64,000 nucleotides of DNA, from positions 434,001 to 498,000 of the forward strand of contig NZ_AP031497.1 of assembly GCF_042853465.1 (NCBI RefSeq), in the 5' to 3' direction. This document shows positions 50,222-57,900 of the stretch, in pieces (position 1 is the stretch's first letter; every line of letters starts with the position of its first letter). The notes beneath the pieces are model-generated. The model did no database searches, was not told the DNA's origin, and saw nothing but the letters and a program-made list of their open reading frames with translations. Made by a program: the position numbers and the translations under genes. This stretch comes from Simiduia litorea. Lineage in GTDB: Bacteria > Pseudomonadota > Gammaproteobacteria > Pseudomonadales > Cellvibrionaceae.

Positions 50222-52681
50222 ATGACCGTATCGGGTAAATCCACCACAACTGGTAAGTCAGCTACGACAACATCGGCAGAGGCTAGTGTTATCGAACGCT
50301 TGAAGGCTTGCCAAAAAATAGTTGTAGAAGCGAGTAAAACTCAGCTCGTAGAATTCATGAAACAATTCTCGGAAGCTCTGAATGGCTTGGTCAGCGAAGC
50401 AAAAACTGATCAGGAGCGTTCCAAGGCTAACGAACTTTTGCGTGAATTTAATGAAAAGCAAGAAGTGCTAGAGCGCTATTTTTGTGGTTATTTGGGTGAG
50501 GGCTTTATTAAGTTTAAAAATAAAACCCTGAGCACCGAAACCGGTGAAGAAAAATATAATGGCGACATGCTGTCCTTGGTTGAAAATGCAGACTTGGAAG
50601 AAACCATTGCCATTGCATCAATTACTCGACGCGCTGATGCCCAAGTATCCGAGGCTATGTGGGCGCTAAACCAGCGCTTTGCCATGCTCAATGGTGGCGA
50701 CAAGGTTGAAGACAAAGGCAACCCCATAAGCCCGGTACAATTTTGTGAGTCGCTGCGTAAAGCACTGCGCAAGTTAGAGTTAAATACCAAAGCCAAAATT
50801 CTCGCCTATAAGCAATTTGATTTGCATTTTATTCCCGGTCTGGTCGATTTAATGGGCGAGGTGAACAGTTATTTTATTGAGTCTGGCGTGTTGCCGAACT
50901 TGCGCTATACACCAGGTGCTAGCAGTCATGCAGGCGGAGGATCGGTGGGTGCGGGTGCCGCGCCGGTGGATTATGAAGAATCCTTCGAGGGTGTGGCCGA
51001 CGAAGCGGTAATGCAAAGTGCAGTGCCTGACATGGCGGGCCAGCCTATGTCGCCTAATATGGGTCGCATACCTGGCTTTACCTCCCCAGTATCCCATGGG
51101 CCAGCGCAAGCGCCAGATCCAAGCCTACCCACGCAGCAATACCAAGCTGGCCTAGTGGGCGCCATTCGCGGCTTGCAAAATCAACTGGGAGCGCCGCAGC
51201 AGGCTGCGGGCTATGCACAGCAGCCTATGCAGGGCGCGCCAGTTCAAGGTGCTCCCATACAGGGGGCGAGCAGCCCGATGCAAGGTCAGCCGATTCAAGG
51301 CGCGGCGGTGCGTCAGGCTGTGGTTTATTCGAATCACCAGTTGGTCAGTGCGCTACAGAATTTACAGACCCAGGCCACTGCTGTTACCCGCCAGTTTATG
51401 CACGCCGACGACGGCGCAGTTGCACCTATGCAACCCGCCATGATTGCCCAAGTTGAGCGGGATCTAACGCAAAAATTACGCGAGCAAAGCGAAGACGGAA
51501 CTGTTGATGGCAAGGACATGCACACGATTGATTTAGTGGGTATGTTGTTTGAGTACATGTTGTCTGATGACAACCTTCCCGATTCCGTGAAAGCGCTATT
51601 GAGCTACTTACACACACCCTTCCTAAAATTGGCGTTTATCGATAAAGATTTTTTTGAAGAGACTGAGCACCCTGCACGCTTGCTGTTAAACAATATGGCT
51701 GAGGCTGGTACGCAGTGGGTGTCAAATGATGGTAGTTCGCAATATGAAATTTACCCCAAGATTAAAGCCATTGTCTCGCGCGTGTTGGAAGAATTTAAAA
51801 ACGACGTGCGACTGTTCGCTGAGTTGCTTCTAGAGTTTAGTTCCTACACCAAAAAAATTGCGCGTCGCCAGGAGTTGATGGAGCGTCGCGCCACCGAAAA
51901 AGTGCAGGGCGAGGAAAAATTGCGCGAAGTTAAAATTCGCGTTAACCAAGAGATTCGCGCCCGCACCGATGGTTTGGAATTGCCCTCTGCGGTGTTGTTG
52001 CTGTTGCTGCAACCTTGGTCGGATTACTTAGCCTTTGTGTTGCTTCGCTACGGCGATGAATCGGAAAGTTGGACTCGAGCATTAACTGCCGTGGACGATA
52101 TCTTGTGGAGTATCTTGCCGAAGGAAGCCAGCGCTGAACGAGCTAGGCAAATGGACCTGCACGATAGCTTGTTAGATGTTATCGAAACCGGTTTTGAAAC
52201 TATTGGCTACGACCAAGCTAAAGGTAAAAAGCTCATCGAAGCATTGGTCTCTTTGCAAAAAATGGCGTTGCAGAGTAAACGAGTGGAAGTTGCTCCCGCC
52301 CCGATGCGCGACAAGCTTGAAACTATGGCGGCAGAAAAAGCTGGCCATACCGATTTCGGTAAGGATAAAGCGACCCCGGAAGAAGAGCGTATGGTGGAAA
52401 ATTTGAAAATGATCGAATTTGGCACCTGGTTTGAGCTGGAAGGTGGTAAGCGCCTTAAAGTGGCTTGGTACAACTCTAAAACCCTGCACTACATGCTGGT
52501 TGATCAAATGGGCAAAAAGGTTGCAATGAAATCTGGTCTGGAGCTCGCACGTGAAATGTTGAGTGGTGCGGCTAAGGTTATTGCTGGTTCGACCAAACCT
52601 TTCTTCGAGCGCGCCTTGGAAAATATTTTCCACAGCCTAAATTCAAAAGCCGCCGAAGGCGATACCGCGAATGCAGAATAA
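50222..52681 (+). CDS. DUF1631 family protein
   Basis: About 819 residues from ATG 50222. The DUF1631 family is recognised from EVLERYFCGYLGEGFIKFKN, LAYKQFDLHFIPGL, HTIDLVGMLFEYMLSDDNLPD and LLSYLHTPFLKLAFIDKDFF, and the C-terminal region FGTWFELEGGKRLKVAWYN. The family is large, cytoplasmic and uncharacterised; some members have been mislabelled thymidine phosphorylase. A low-complexity insert of PMQGAP/PIQGA repeats sits near residues 333-362. It is translationally coupled to the PilZ gene (11-base overlap), so a link to c-di-GMP is plausible. Confidence 0.88.
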   Translation: MTVSGKSTTTGKSATTTSAEASVIERLKACQKIVVEASKTQLVEFMKQFSEALNGLVSEAKTDQERSKANELLREFNEKQEVLERYFCGYLGEGFIKFKNKTLSTETGEEKYNGDMLSLVENADLEETIAIASITRRADAQVSEAMWALNQRFAMLNGGDKVEDKGNPISPVQFCESLRKALRKLELNTKAKILAYKQFDLHFIPGLVDLMGEVNSYFIESGVLPNLRYTPGASSHAGGGSVGAGAAPVDYEESFEGVADEAVMQSAVPDMAGQPMSPNMGRIPGFTSPVSHGPAQAPDPSLPTQQYQAGLVGAIRGLQNQLGAPQQAAGYAQQPMQGAPVQGAPIQGASSPMQGQPIQGAAVRQAVVYSNHQLVSALQNLQTQATAVTRQFMHADDGAVAPMQPAMIAQVERDLTQKLREQSEDGTVDGKDMHTIDLVGMLFEYMLSDDNLPDSVKALLSYLHTPFLKLAFIDKDFFEETEHPARLLLNNMAEAGTQWVSNDGSSQYEIYPKIKAIVSRVLEEFKNDVRLFAELLLEFSSYTKKIARRQELMERRATEKVQGEEKLREVKIRVNQEIRARTDGLELPSAVLLLLLQPWSDYLAFVLLRYGDESESWTRALTAVDDILWSILPKEASAERARQMDLHDSLLDVIETGFETIGYDQAKGKKLIEALVSLQKMALQSKRVEVAPAPMRDKLETMAAEKAGHTDFGKDKATPEEERMVENLKMIEFGTWFELEGGKRLKVAWYNSKTLHYMLVDQMGKKVAMKSGLELAREMLSGAAKVIAGSTKPFFERALENIFHSLNSKAAEGDTANAE

Positions 52682-53009
52682 TAAGCGGCGTTTAGTTCGG
52701 CATGAGTTGAATGCCAGCATCGATGTTTGGGATGCTCAGTCGGATGAGCATCTTGGCCGTTTGGCCAATATTCACGCTCAAGGGCTAATGCTGTTATCTG
52801 ACGCGCCGTTAGTTGAAGAAAGGCTTTACTCGCTGCGGCTAACCTTGCCGCAAAGTTTGGTAGGTGCGGGAGAGCTTACGCTGGCGGTAGACTGCCTATG
52901 GGTTAAATCCTCAGAGGATGAGTCGCGTCATTGGGCCGGTTGTCACATCATCGACATATCTGATCAAGGGCTGGCGGTCGTCGAATTACTTATTAGCCGC
53001 TTGCGTTGA
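52671..53009 (+). CDS. PilZ-domain protein
   Basis: A 112-residue single PilZ domain. The arginine motif RRLVR is at residues 6-10. The second motif, normally (D/N)xSxxG, reads NIHAQG, with His in place of Ser. The barrel continues with LVGAGELTLAVDCLWVKSS. c-di-GMP binding is possible but not certain given the changed second motif. It overlaps the end of the DUF1631 gene and ends directly against the convergent CPBP gene. Confidence 0.85.
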   Translation: MQNNKRRLVRHELNASIDVWDAQSDEHLGRLANIHAQGLMLLSDAPLVEERLYSLRLTLPQSLVGAGELTLAVDCLWVKSSEDESRHWAGCHIIDISDQGLAVVELLISRLR

Positions 53010-53645
53010 TCATAACCGATCGCTGTCGATATATTGCCCCAATCCAAAACTGAACAACCATAGCCCCCAAATGCTGTGTTCGATGACACAAGCCAAGGTT
53101 GACCGACTCTTCGCATAGGTAAACGCAAACAGTAGCCCGCCGCCGAATGCCACTGCCACCGCTATCCAATTGCCGTAAATAATGTGTGCCCATGCAAAAA
53201 AAAGCGCGGAAAGCCAGGCTCTGGTTTTCTTCTTCGGAATGATTTTCTTATAGCGGTGAAAGAAAAAGGTGCGGTAGATCAGTTCTTGAGGGATGACCGA
53301 GCAAAGCGGGTAAACCACGAGCAGTATTAGCCAGCGCTCGGTTTCCTGTGTCGGTAAGTGAAACCAGTGGGCATTGGAAAAACTAAAAAACAAAATACCG
53401 CTGACGCATAAACCCGCAATAAACGCCGGCCGTCTGCGCCACAATGCCGCACGTAAATTACCACTATTGACCAGCCGGAAACGTTTAAAACCTGGATCTT
53501 GCAAAATCAACCACAGGCACAGCGCCGCAAGAACGATTAAGGTTGGCAGTAAGAACTGATGAAGATAGTGCTGCGCGCCAAGCCCCGCCAGTGGGACTAG
53601 CACAAATAGCACTAACATCTCCAGCCAGCGAGTTTTCATTTTCAT
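53010..53645 (-). CDS. CPBP family intramembrane glutamic endopeptidase
   Basis: A 211-residue membrane protein with about six helices. The CPBP/Abi motifs are visible: PQELIYRTFF (family EExxxR; here the first Glu is Gln), the FAWAHIIYGN histidine and VIEHSIWGLW. Relatives process prenylated or signal substrates, or protect against bacteriocins. The Gln substitution keeps the second, usually catalytic, Glu. It is the last gene of the seven-gene minus-strand run and begins four bases after the hemL stop, so it may be cotranscribed. Confidence 0.82.
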   Translation of the reverse strand: MKMKTRWLEMLVLFVLVPLAGLGAQHYLHQFLLPTLIVLAALCLWLILQDPGFKRFRLVNSGNLRAALWRRRPAFIAGLCVSGILFFSFSNAHWFHLPTQETERWLILLVVYPLCSVIPQELIYRTFFFHRYKKIIPKKKTRAWLSALFFAWAHIIYGNWIAVAVAFGGGLLFAFTYAKSRSTLACVIEHSIWGLWLFSFGLGQYIDSDRL

Positions 53646-53648
53646 CGT

Positions 53649-54929
53649 TTACAGACTGGCAAAAACGCGCTTAGCTGCTTCTATTGTCGCTTCAATATCG
53701 GCATCAGTATGAGCGGCTGACATAAAGCCCGCTTCATAAGAGGCGGGTGCGAGATAGATGCCTTCGTTGAGCATGCCATGGTAAAAGCGATTAAAACGAT
53801 CGTTGTCGCAGGCCATCACTTGGGCAAAATTTTCGACCTTTTTTTCGGTGGTAAAAAAGAAGCCAAACATGGTGCCAACGTGATTGGTTGTGAACGGAAT
53901 GCCGGCCGCATCGGCCGCCGCTTGTAGGCCATTCACTAGGGTCGTGGTGCGCTCGATAATAGGCGGGTAAAAATTAGCCTTCGAGATCAGCTCTAGATTC
54001 TTGATGCCCGCAGCCATGGCGACAGGGTTGCCAGATAACGTACCCGCTTGATACACCGGGCCTAAAGGTGCAATCTTTTCCATCACCTCGCGTCGGCCTC
54101 CGAAGGCGCCCACGGGCATGCCGCCGCCGATGACCTTACCTAGGGTGATTATATCGCCAGTAACGCCATAGTGGCCCTGTGCACCCGTGTGGCTAACGCG
54201 AAAGCCGGTCATGACCTCGTCCATAATTAACAGCGCGCCAGACTCATCGCACACTTGGCGCAAACTTTCTAAGAAACCTGCTACTGGGGGTACGCAATTC
54301 ATGTTGCCGGCCACAGGTTCAACAATAATGCAGGCGATTTGGCTGCCCATATCGGCAAAGACTTTTTTTAGCCCGCCAATGTCGTTGTATGTGAGCGTCA
54401 GCGTGTGGTCGGCCAGTGCCGCTGGTACGCCCGGTGAACTGGGCACACCCATGGTTAAGGCACCAGAGCCTGCTTTGACTAAAAGTGAATCTGAATGGCC
54501 GTGATAGCAACCTTCAAACTTGACAATTTTGTCGCGGCCAGTGAAACCGCGGGCGAGGCGAATGGCGCTCATGGTGGCCTCGGTGCCGGAGTTGACGAAG
54601 CGCACTAGATCCATGCCAGGCACTAGGGCGCAAACTTGTTCCGCTAGTTCGGTCTCCAACGCGGTGGGGGCGCCGAAACTTAACCCAGATTTTGCCCGTT
54701 CAATAACGGCCTCCAATACCTCGGGGTGGGCGTGGCCCAAAATCATCGGACCCCATGATTGCACATAGTCGATATATCGCTTTTTGTCCGCATCTATGAG
54801 GTAGGCGCCTTTGGCGCTTTCAAAAAAGATCGGCGTGCCTCCTACAGCTCGAAACGCGCGCACGGGAGAATTAACGCCGCCAGGAATAACTTTTTGGGCT
54901 TGTTGAAACAGTGATTCTGAGCGACTCAT
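53649..54929 (-). CDS. hemL: Glutamate-1-semialdehyde 2,1-aminomutase
   Basis: A 426-residue PLP enzyme that makes 5-aminolevulinate for heme by the C5 pathway. N-terminal SLFQQAQKVIPGGVNSPVRAF is a family hallmark. The cofactor region is LLIMDEVMTGFRVS, and the PLP lysine lies in ITLGKVIGGGMPVGAFGG. Length equals E. coli HemL (426). Its ATG overlaps the thiE stop by four bases, a thiE-hemL pairing typical of pseudomonads. Confidence 0.97.
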   Translation of the reverse strand: MSRSESLFQQAQKVIPGGVNSPVRAFRAVGGTPIFFESAKGAYLIDADKKRYIDYVQSWGPMILGHAHPEVLEAVIERAKSGLSFGAPTALETELAEQVCALVPGMDLVRFVNSGTEATMSAIRLARGFTGRDKIVKFEGCYHGHSDSLLVKAGSGALTMGVPSSPGVPAALADHTLTLTYNDIGGLKKVFADMGSQIACIIVEPVAGNMNCVPPVAGFLESLRQVCDESGALLIMDEVMTGFRVSHTGAQGHYGVTGDIITLGKVIGGGMPVGAFGGRREVMEKIAPLGPVYQAGTLSGNPVAMAAGIKNLELISKANFYPPIIERTTTLVNGLQAAADAAGIPFTTNHVGTMFGFFFTTEKKVENFAQVMACDNDRFNRFYHGMLNEGIYLAPASYEAGFMSAAHTDADIEATIEAAKRVFASL

Positions 54930-55570
54930 GGCGATATTCCGTTTTTTCTAGAGGGTTCAAATAAGCGGCAGAATTGCCGCGCTGTTTGTTCAATGTTGGC
55001 TTGGCCGAACAGGGCGCCGCCTATGGCGATCATATGGGCACCCGCGTTTATAACCTGGTGCGCATTATCCAGATTAATACCGCCAATGGCCACCAAGGGT
55101 TTATTGAATTGACCACGCGCTTGGGCGAGCACGCCAAGCTCTGCGGCTACAGCGTTTGGCTTGGTATTGGAATGAAAAAAACGACCGAAGGCCAGATAGT
55201 CGGCACCACCTTTGTGGGCGGCATTCGCGAGTGCTAGGTTGCCGTGGCAGGTGATGCCAATGAGCGCATCTGACCCGAGAGCATCGCGGGCTTGTAACAG
55301 CGGCGTATCGCTTTGACCAAGGTGGACGCCGTCCGCTTGCACTGTCGCGGCAAGCGCAAGATTGTCATTGATCAAGAGTTTGCAATCGAAGTCATCGCAT
55401 AGCTGACGCAGTAGCCTTGCACGCGTTAGTTGATCTTTAGGTGCGGCCATCTTGTCGCGATATTGTAACAATCGGCAGCCGCCTTCGAGGGCGGCTGTGC
55501 ATTGTTTCAAGAGTGTTTTGGTATCGCCTTCTGGGGTAATGGCATAGAGACCCGTCAATTTATGCAGCAA
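54926..55570 (-). CDS. thiE: Thiamine-phosphate synthase
   Basis: A 214-residue TIM-barrel enzyme that joins hydroxymethylpyrimidine diphosphate and thiazole phosphate. Motifs: LYAITPEGD, LEGGCRLLQYRDK, LLINDNLALAATVQADGVHLGQSD, IGITCHGN, DYLAFGRFFHSNTKPNA and LVAIGGINLDNAHQVINAGAH. The start appears to be TTG 55570, with no strong ribosome site. It lies between thiD and hemL. No TPP riboswitch is apparent upstream of thiD. Confidence 0.95.
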   Translation of the reverse strand: MLHKLTGLYAITPEGDTKTLLKQCTAALEGGCRLLQYRDKMAAPKDQLTRARLLRQLCDDFDCKLLINDNLALAATVQADGVHLGQSDTPLLQARDALGSDALIGITCHGNLALANAAHKGGADYLAFGRFFHSNTKPNAVAAELGVLAQARGQFNKPLVAIGGINLDNAHQVINAGAHMIAIGGALFGQANIEQTARQFCRLFEPSRKNGISP

Positions 55571-55608
55571 AAGTCGATCCGCTAAAACGATTAAAGTCGT
55601 AAATTATA

Positions 55609-56427
55609 TCAGTGCTTGTAGGATTTCTTTTGCGCTTTTTCCGTGGCCCAAAAAAGGCGATTGGGTACCAGTTTTCCCATGCCCACGCGGCGCGCGTGTT
55701 GCACTGATTGCCAAGCAAATTGCTGTGCCTGATGGCAGGCGTCTGTGAGTAGGCAACCATGTGCCAAATAAGCGGCTGCGGCGGTGGCCAGTGTGGCGCT
55801 CGCGCCCATAATACCCTCGAGCTTTGTGCCAGAGCCTTGTAGCTCGAACTCTTTGTGTTCGGTATGGGGTAAATAGAGTTTGTTGACACTGGCGTGTCGA
55901 CTTTGTCGGCAGCGTGAGACGAGCAATGATTTACAGCCAAAGTCCAGCAGCAATTGGGCTTTGGCATCGGTGGTGTCACCGCCAGGGGCGAGTTGTTGTA
56001 GATCACTTTGCCGCGCGCACAGCAAGGTGGTTTGAGGCAGCAGCAAGGTTTGTAATGCTTGCAGTATACCGTGCCGGTGCACGCCAATGGATTGCGCGCT
56101 CGCATCGATAACCACTTTGATTTGTGGGTAATCCAGTAGGATGCTGTGAATTGCCTCGCAGTGGCTCACGCTGCTAAGTTCGCCAATTTTTATGGCAGTT
56201 ACGGGCATATCCTCTAATAGGGCGCGAGCCTGTTCTATGATCAGCGCAGCGTCCACGGCTTGCAGCTCTTTTATTTCGCGAGTATCTCTGGCGGTGAGTG
56301 CGGTAACAACGGTGGCGGCGTGGCAGCCGAGGCTAACGGCTGTTTCAATATCGGCGCTTTGTCCGCCGCAACCTGTGGGGTCGTGCGGGCTGAAGGTGAG
56401 AATGACGGGGGTTTCAGGGGAATCCAT
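55609..56427 (-). CDS. thiD: ThiD-like hydroxymethylpyrimidine kinase with altered active site
   Basis: A 272-residue ribokinase-fold protein aligned throughout with ThiD: SPHDPTGCGGQSADIETAVSLG, then VVTALTARDTREI and VVIDASAQS. It sits where thiD sits in Pseudomonas, directly before thiE-hemL. However, the usual anion-hole/catalytic motif GSGCTLASA is replaced by GIMGASATLATAA, with no cysteine there, and the N-terminal DPSGGAGIQADI is modified to DPTGCGGQSADI. It may be an active variant or a protein with another role. Family certain, activity uncertain. Confidence 0.75.
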   Translation of the reverse strand: MDSPETPVILTFSPHDPTGCGGQSADIETAVSLGCHAATVVTALTARDTREIKELQAVDAALIIEQARALLEDMPVTAIKIGELSSVSHCEAIHSILLDYPQIKVVIDASAQSIGVHRHGILQALQTLLLPQTTLLCARQSDLQQLAPGGDTTDAKAQLLLDFGCKSLLVSRCRQSRHASVNKLYLPHTEHKEFELQGSGTKLEGIMGASATLATAAAAYLAHGCLLTDACHQAQQFAWQSVQHARRVGMGKLVPNRLFWATEKAQKKSYKH

Positions 56428-56514
56428 CGGTCTAACTCAGTTATTCGGGCATCTTTTGAGTCTAACACAGCCACGAAAAGTTGCCGGAATAACTGGACTT
56501 AATCTCTTAGCGCC

Positions 56515-56937
56515 TTAGAAGGGCTTGACCACAACGAGGATAACAATGGGAACCAGTAACAGTACTGGCGCCTCATTAAAAACCCTGAAAAACTTATGGC
56601 TTTTTTGGCACTTGTCGTCGCGTAGTTGCAACATAAAATGCCGACAAGCGAAGTGATAAACCACGCATAATAATACCAGCGTCAATTTCGCATGCATCCA
56701 GCCAGCACTCAAATAATAACTGGGATTGAAGTGCAGTAAACCCAAGCCCAAAACCAGCGTTACCAGCATGCTGGGCCAGGCAATAATGGAATACAGTTTG
56801 GCCTCCATGACTTTGAATCTATCGCGGCTCACCTTATCTTCACTTAACGCGTGATAGATAAATAAGCGCGGTAGATAGAATAGGGCTGCAAACCAGCAGA
56901 TAACAGCAATGATATGAAACGCTTTTAGCCAAAGCAT
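56515..56937 (-). CDS. hemJ: Protoporphyrinogen IX oxidase HemJ
   Basis: A 140-residue four-helix membrane protein. It matches HemJ/UPF0093: MLWLKAFHIIAVICWFAALFYLPRLF with the conserved His and Arg, then AKLYSIIAWPSMLVTLVLGLGL, and a third segment WMHAKLTLVLLCVVYH with its Lys. HemJ oxidises protoporphyrinogen IX in bacteria that lack HemG and HemY. It lies in the same minus-strand run as hemL, placing two heme steps together. GGAGA precedes the ATG. Confidence 0.9.
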   Translation of the reverse strand: MLWLKAFHIIAVICWFAALFYLPRLFIYHALSEDKVSRDRFKVMEAKLYSIIAWPSMLVTLVLGLGLLHFNPSYYLSAGWMHAKLTLVLLCVVYHFACRHFMLQLRDDKCQKSHKFFRVFNEAPVLLLVPIVILVVVKPF

Positions 56938-56955
56938 TGGGTCTCTCCAAGATGA

Positions 56956-57855
56956 TTAAGGTAATTCGCCGCCTGCGGCTTCCCAAATGGTGTACCACTG
57001 AGCGCGCGACAACGGTATGTTAAGGCTGTCGCTCGCCGCCTGAATGCGCGCAAGGGATTGGCTGCCGACAATGGGCATAATATTGGCTGGATGTTTTAGC
57101 AGCCATGCCAAGGCTATTTGATCGATACCCTGCGCACCAATATCAGAGGCGATTTGCTCGAGTGCGTCGCGGACGTTTTTTGCTTGGCTATCGTCGCCGC
57201 TAAACAAACGGCCGCCAGCCAGAGCGCTCCAGGCCATAGGCGCGCGCTTTAACTGCTGAGCTTGATGCAAACTACCATCGTGGAAACTGGCGTGATGCAA
57301 TACGGATATTTCCATTTGGTTGGTCACTAAGGGGAAACTGAGCCGACTCTGCAGTAAATTAAATTCGCTAACGCTGAAATTGGAAACGCCAAACGCACCG
57401 ACCTTACCAGCCTGCTGTAAGTTTTCAAAAGCACCTGCCATATCATCGACATCCATGAGCGGATCGGGGCGATGGATAAGCAATAGATCCAGAAATTCTG
57501 TATTCAAATTTATTAATGATTGCTCGGCGCTAGCAACGATATGGGCGTAGCCGGTGTCGTAATTTTTACGTGCATGGTGTGGCCTCTGCGGGCTCACCAA
57601 TTGGATGCCGCACTTGCTCACAAGCTGAATTTTTTCACGTAAATCAGGTCTATTCTTTAATGCCCTTCCGAAGCTGGCCTCGCATAGGTAGTCACCATAA
57701 ATATCGGCATGATCGTGGCTAGTAATGCCTAAGGCTAAACACTCCTCGATGCGTTGTTCGATGGCTTTGGTATTCATGTCCCACGACATGAGCCGCCACC
57801 AGCCGTAAATGATGCGCGAAAGATGTAGTTGATCTGTTAATGCGACTTGTTGCAT
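56956..57855 (-). CDS. Aldo/keto reductase, YdhF-like
   Basis: A 299-residue NAD(P)H-dependent reductase with a TIM-barrel fold. The catalytic tetrad fits: Asp and Tyr in HDHADIYGDYLCEASFG, Lys in LVSKCGIQ, and His in LLIHRPDPLMDVDD. Cofactor residues lie in IMPIVGSQSLARIQAA. It most resembles E. coli YdhF-type oxidoreductases. The substrate is unknown. It is located between the ClC channel and hemJ on the same strand. Confidence 0.9.
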   Translation of the reverse strand: MQQVALTDQLHLSRIIYGWWRLMSWDMNTKAIEQRIEECLALGITSHDHADIYGDYLCEASFGRALKNRPDLREKIQLVSKCGIQLVSPQRPHHARKNYDTGYAHIVASAEQSLINLNTEFLDLLLIHRPDPLMDVDDMAGAFENLQQAGKVGAFGVSNFSVSEFNLLQSRLSFPLVTNQMEISVLHHASFHDGSLHQAQQLKRAPMAWSALAGGRLFSGDDSQAKNVRDALEQIASDIGAQGIDQIALAWLLKHPANIMPIVGSQSLARIQAASDSLNIPLSRAQWYTIWEAAGGELP

Positions 57856-57900
57856 GGAATCTCCGTTGAGTGAACTGTGAAGGCGGAAAAAGCGCTGACA

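Noticed and set aside
56428..56514. TPP riboswitch upstream of thiD-thiE
   Set aside because: The 87-base gap lacks the conserved CUGAGA-type THI-box elements and is too short for a full element.
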